Source: an uncultured Mycoplasmatota bacterium (GTDB lineage: Bacteria; Bacillota_I; Bacilli_A; RF39; UBA660). Taken from it: a stretch of 8,166 nt of DNA. Where the stretch lies: positions 1 through 8,166 of the forward strand of contig CANSDD010000071.1 of the NCBI GenBank assembly GCA_947645535.1, read 5' to 3'. This document shows positions 6,676-8,166 of the stretch, in pieces. Below the pieces are notes generated by a model. The model made no database searches. It worked only from the letters and a program-made list of their open reading frames with translations, and was not told where the DNA came from. Within the stretch, counting starts at the first letter, position 1. Each line of letters starts with the position of its first letter. Both the position numbers and the translations under genes were made by a program.

Positions 6676-7326
6676 TTATTTTGTAATATAATACTGTCTG
6701 TTTTCTTTATCATATCCTACATTACGATATACAAAATTCATATCTATTAAATAACGCTCTACTGATTTAGTAGATACATTTAGTGTAAATGCGATTGCTT
6801 TCATATCAATATATTGGCTTTCTATGACATAATTTTTTAATTTTTCTACATTTTCTAATCTAATTCTAGATAATTTTTTTGTATAATTTTCTAAATATTT
6901 TTCATAAATCGTTTTTAAAGATTGATTAAGTGCAACATGATATATCAAATTATAAGCATTTATAACAGCTATATTAGATATTCCATTTACAATATGAGCA
7001 ATATTAAATACTTGATAAGAATAAGCAATTTTACTTTTATCATTTACTACTAAAAATACATATTCATAATTTCTAAATTTTTTTCGATTTTTGATATCAT
7101 ATTCTACAAAATTTAAATTATCTTCATTTATTCTAATAAACAATATTAAACCTTGATGTCTTCTTGCTTCTTTTAATGTATCTACATAAACGATTTTGGG
7201 AAAACGATGAGTTAAATCAGTACTAGTCCAAGATTCTTTTTTTTCACGAATATCTATGAATTCTAATCGTTCTTTTTCTTTTTCATTAAATCCAACTAAT
7301 ACAATATTCCTTTTTCCTTGATTCAT
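6676..7326 (-). CDS. Putative regulator with C-terminal winged-helix-like domain
   Basis: A 216-aa protein. The last ~55 residues look like a DNA-binding winged helix: VEKLKNYVIES (160-170) as helix 1, DMKAIAFTLNV (174-184) as helix 2, STKSVERYLIDM (185-196) as the recognition helix, and a short wing ending in GYDKENRQYYI (204-214). This resembles HTH_11/DeoR-type domains. The N-terminal ~130 residues alternate hydrophobic strands (NIVLVGF, KIVYVDT, GLILFIRI, YVFLVV), suggesting an alpha/beta fold of unknown type; I do not recognise a receiver-domain Asp pattern. A charged helix (about 135-158) links the two. The start at 7326 has AGGGTG at typical spacing. It lies 19 bases after the 169-aa gene and just upstream of the helicase-polymerase operon, so it could control it. 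That is inference from position only. Confidence 0.5.
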   Translation of the reverse strand: MNQGKRNIVLVGFNEKEKERLEFIDIREKKESWTSTDLTHRFPKIVYVDTLKEARRHQGLILFIRINEDNLNFVEYDIKNRKKFRNYEYVFLVVNDKSKIAYSYQVFNIAHIVNGISNIAVINAYNLIYHVALNQSLKTIYEKYLENYTKKLSRIRLENVEKLKNYVIESQYIDMKAIAFTLNVSTKSVERYLIDMNFVYRNVGYDKENRQYYITK

Positions 7327-7345
7327 ATATCACCCTACTATATAG

Positions 7346-7855
7346 TTACAAAACTCTCTTATATTCTTCTACTAGTAATTCTACTGGAATGATTTCTAAA
7401 CTACTACTAAGATTTTTAATTGATAAAAATTCACCATCATTAAACTCTCGAAATTCTTCTTGTTCTCCACTTGCTATTTTACTTGATACAATACCCGCAA
7501 ATATTTGATAATCAGAATTTATTTGATTTAATATTCGTAATAATTCTTCTTTTTGCTTTATACTAAACACATCTGGTAAAAATATTGAAAATCCATTAGC
7601 ATCTACGATCAAAATAATAAATCCTGCTTTTGCTGCTACACAGGCCGTTTTAAATTCATTTTGTTTCACAGCTCCAGGTAAATAAGAAAAGCGTTCATAC
7701 AAAGTATCAAAATGATATGAATCAACTTCCACATTTAATTCTTCCATTTTCCCATCTCTTCCAATAACAACTGCCTCATTTGTACTTTTAAATATACCTA
7801 AATGTCGATGATTTTCTATATTATCTCTATATTCTAAATATTTTTTTTCTTCCAT
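7346..7855 (-). CDS. Hypothetical 169-aa soluble protein
   Basis: I do not recognise this family. The protein is soluble with no signal peptide. Residues about 25-45 form an NEAVVIGRDGKMEELNVEV stretch, and the central part has two hydrophobic strands (ACVAAKAGFIILIVDANGF, FSIFLPDVF) followed by a helix (KQKEELLRILNQINSDYQIF), suggesting a small alpha/beta domain. The ATG at 7855 has AGAGGAAG 6-7 bases upstream. It sits 19 bases before the winged-helix gene, so the two are probably co-transcribed and may work as sensor and regulator (inference). Base composition and ribosome site match the neighbours, so it is very likely a real gene. Confidence 0.75.
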   Translation of the reverse strand: MEEKKYLEYRDNIENHRHLGIFKSTNEAVVIGRDGKMEELNVEVDSYHFDTLYERFSYLPGAVKQNEFKTACVAAKAGFIILIVDANGFSIFLPDVFSIKQKEELLRILNQINSDYQIFAGIVSSKIASGEQEEFREFNDGEFLSIKNLSSSLEIIPVELLVEEYKRVL

Positions 7856-7894
7856 TTATAACTTCCTCTTCTATTTATTTTTCCATAGTTCTAT

Positions 7895-8008
7895 TTATGA
7901 GGCTTTAAAATTATAAACTGGTTTTATAATTTCTATTACCTCTATAGTTGGTACAATATTTTCTAAAATTTCATCAATTGATTTATATACAAAAGGATCT
8001 TCATCTTT
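7895..8008 (-). pseudogene. Probable C-terminal remnant of RtcB-type RNA ligase
   Basis: After the transposase segment the open frame continues as KDEDPFVYKSIDEILENI, then ends IEVIEIIKPVYNFKAS. This has the layout of RtcB C-termini (DE-x-P-x-x-YK-x-IDE..., VEV, then a short hydrophobic end). Only the last ~37 residues are present; the metal-binding and guanylylated-His core is absent, so it cannot be an active ligase. It is joined in frame to the TnpA fragment at about 8008/8009, presumably by insertion or deletion. The assignment is from memory of the family ending and is short. Confidence 0.55.
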
Positions 8009-8166
8009 TATTTCTTCTGTTACTGTTCCTACTGTTCTACAAAAATACCCAGTCGCCCACATATGCTGACCCCAAAATTGCTTTCTAAGTACACTAAATT
8101 CCTCTTGCAATTTTTTTTGAGCTTCTTCCCTTTAAATATTGCATTATTTGTGCTACTGACAAGGAT
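8009..8166 (-). pseudogene. IS200/IS605 TnpA transposase fragment, frameshifted
   Basis: The minus strand entering the window reads SLSVAQIMQYLKGRSSKK, then in a second frame LQEEFSVLRKQFWGQHMW and ATGYFCRTVGTVTEEI. This is the typical C-terminal half of Y1 (HUH) transposases of the IS200/IS605 family (…YLKGRSS…LKKRFWGQHLWARGYFVSTVG.VTEE). The frames meet at a run of eight A (8111-8118); seven would restore one frame. The catalytic-tyrosine helix (usually YIENQ just after VTEE) is missing, replaced by the RtcB-like tail, so the element is dead. The upstream HUH motif lies outside the window. Confidence 0.8.

Overview
The window is AT-rich DNA from a low-GC Bacillota-type bacterium. Standard code is used: Trp is TGG and the stops I checked are TAA or TAG. 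Ribosome binding sites are strong AGGAG types. PolC-type polymerase homology and BspA/DUF285 leucine-rich repeats point to Bacilli, Erysipelotrichia or RF39-like gut lineages rather than mycoplasmas with a TGA=Trp code. That placement is inference. Every intact gene lies on the minus strand, so transcription runs from high to low coordinates.

Right end (about 7895-8166): a decayed IS200/IS605-type TnpA transposase fragment. It has a frameshift at an A8 run and is joined in frame to what looks like the last ~37 residues of an RtcB-type RNA ligase. Next come two small genes, an unrecognised 169-aa protein and a 216-aa protein with a C-terminal winged-helix-like domain (7346-7855 and 6676-7326). 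A rho-independent-type hairpin follows at 6601-6657.

Centre (1742-6545): a tight operon of four overlapping genes preceded by an extended -10 promoter. In transcription order these are a 244-aa DnaB/RecA-fold protein, a 295-aa cytoplasmic-looking BspA/DUF285 leucine-rich repeat protein, a 251-aa second DnaB/RecA-fold protein with a destroyed Walker A motif, and an ~820-aa PolC-like DNA polymerase. The polymerase lacks the N-terminal region, the 3'-5' exonuclease, and the C-terminal helix-hairpin-helix and clamp-binding tail. It keeps all three catalytic aspartates and the zinc finger. A 407-aa metallo-beta-lactamase/beta-CASP nuclease (470-1693) follows after 48 bases and has its own promoter candidate.

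Left end (1-469): no intact gene. A plus-strand open frame weakly resembles the N-terminal part of an IS3-family OrfB transposase.

The combination of two stripped-down replicative helicase paralogues, a stripped-down replicative polymerase, an LRR protein and a nuclease, flanked by transposon debris, is the most interesting part. I know of no described system with this composition. A replisome-derived accessory polymerase complex, a replisome decoy or defence module, or a fossil replicon are all possible. The sequence alone does not decide between them.
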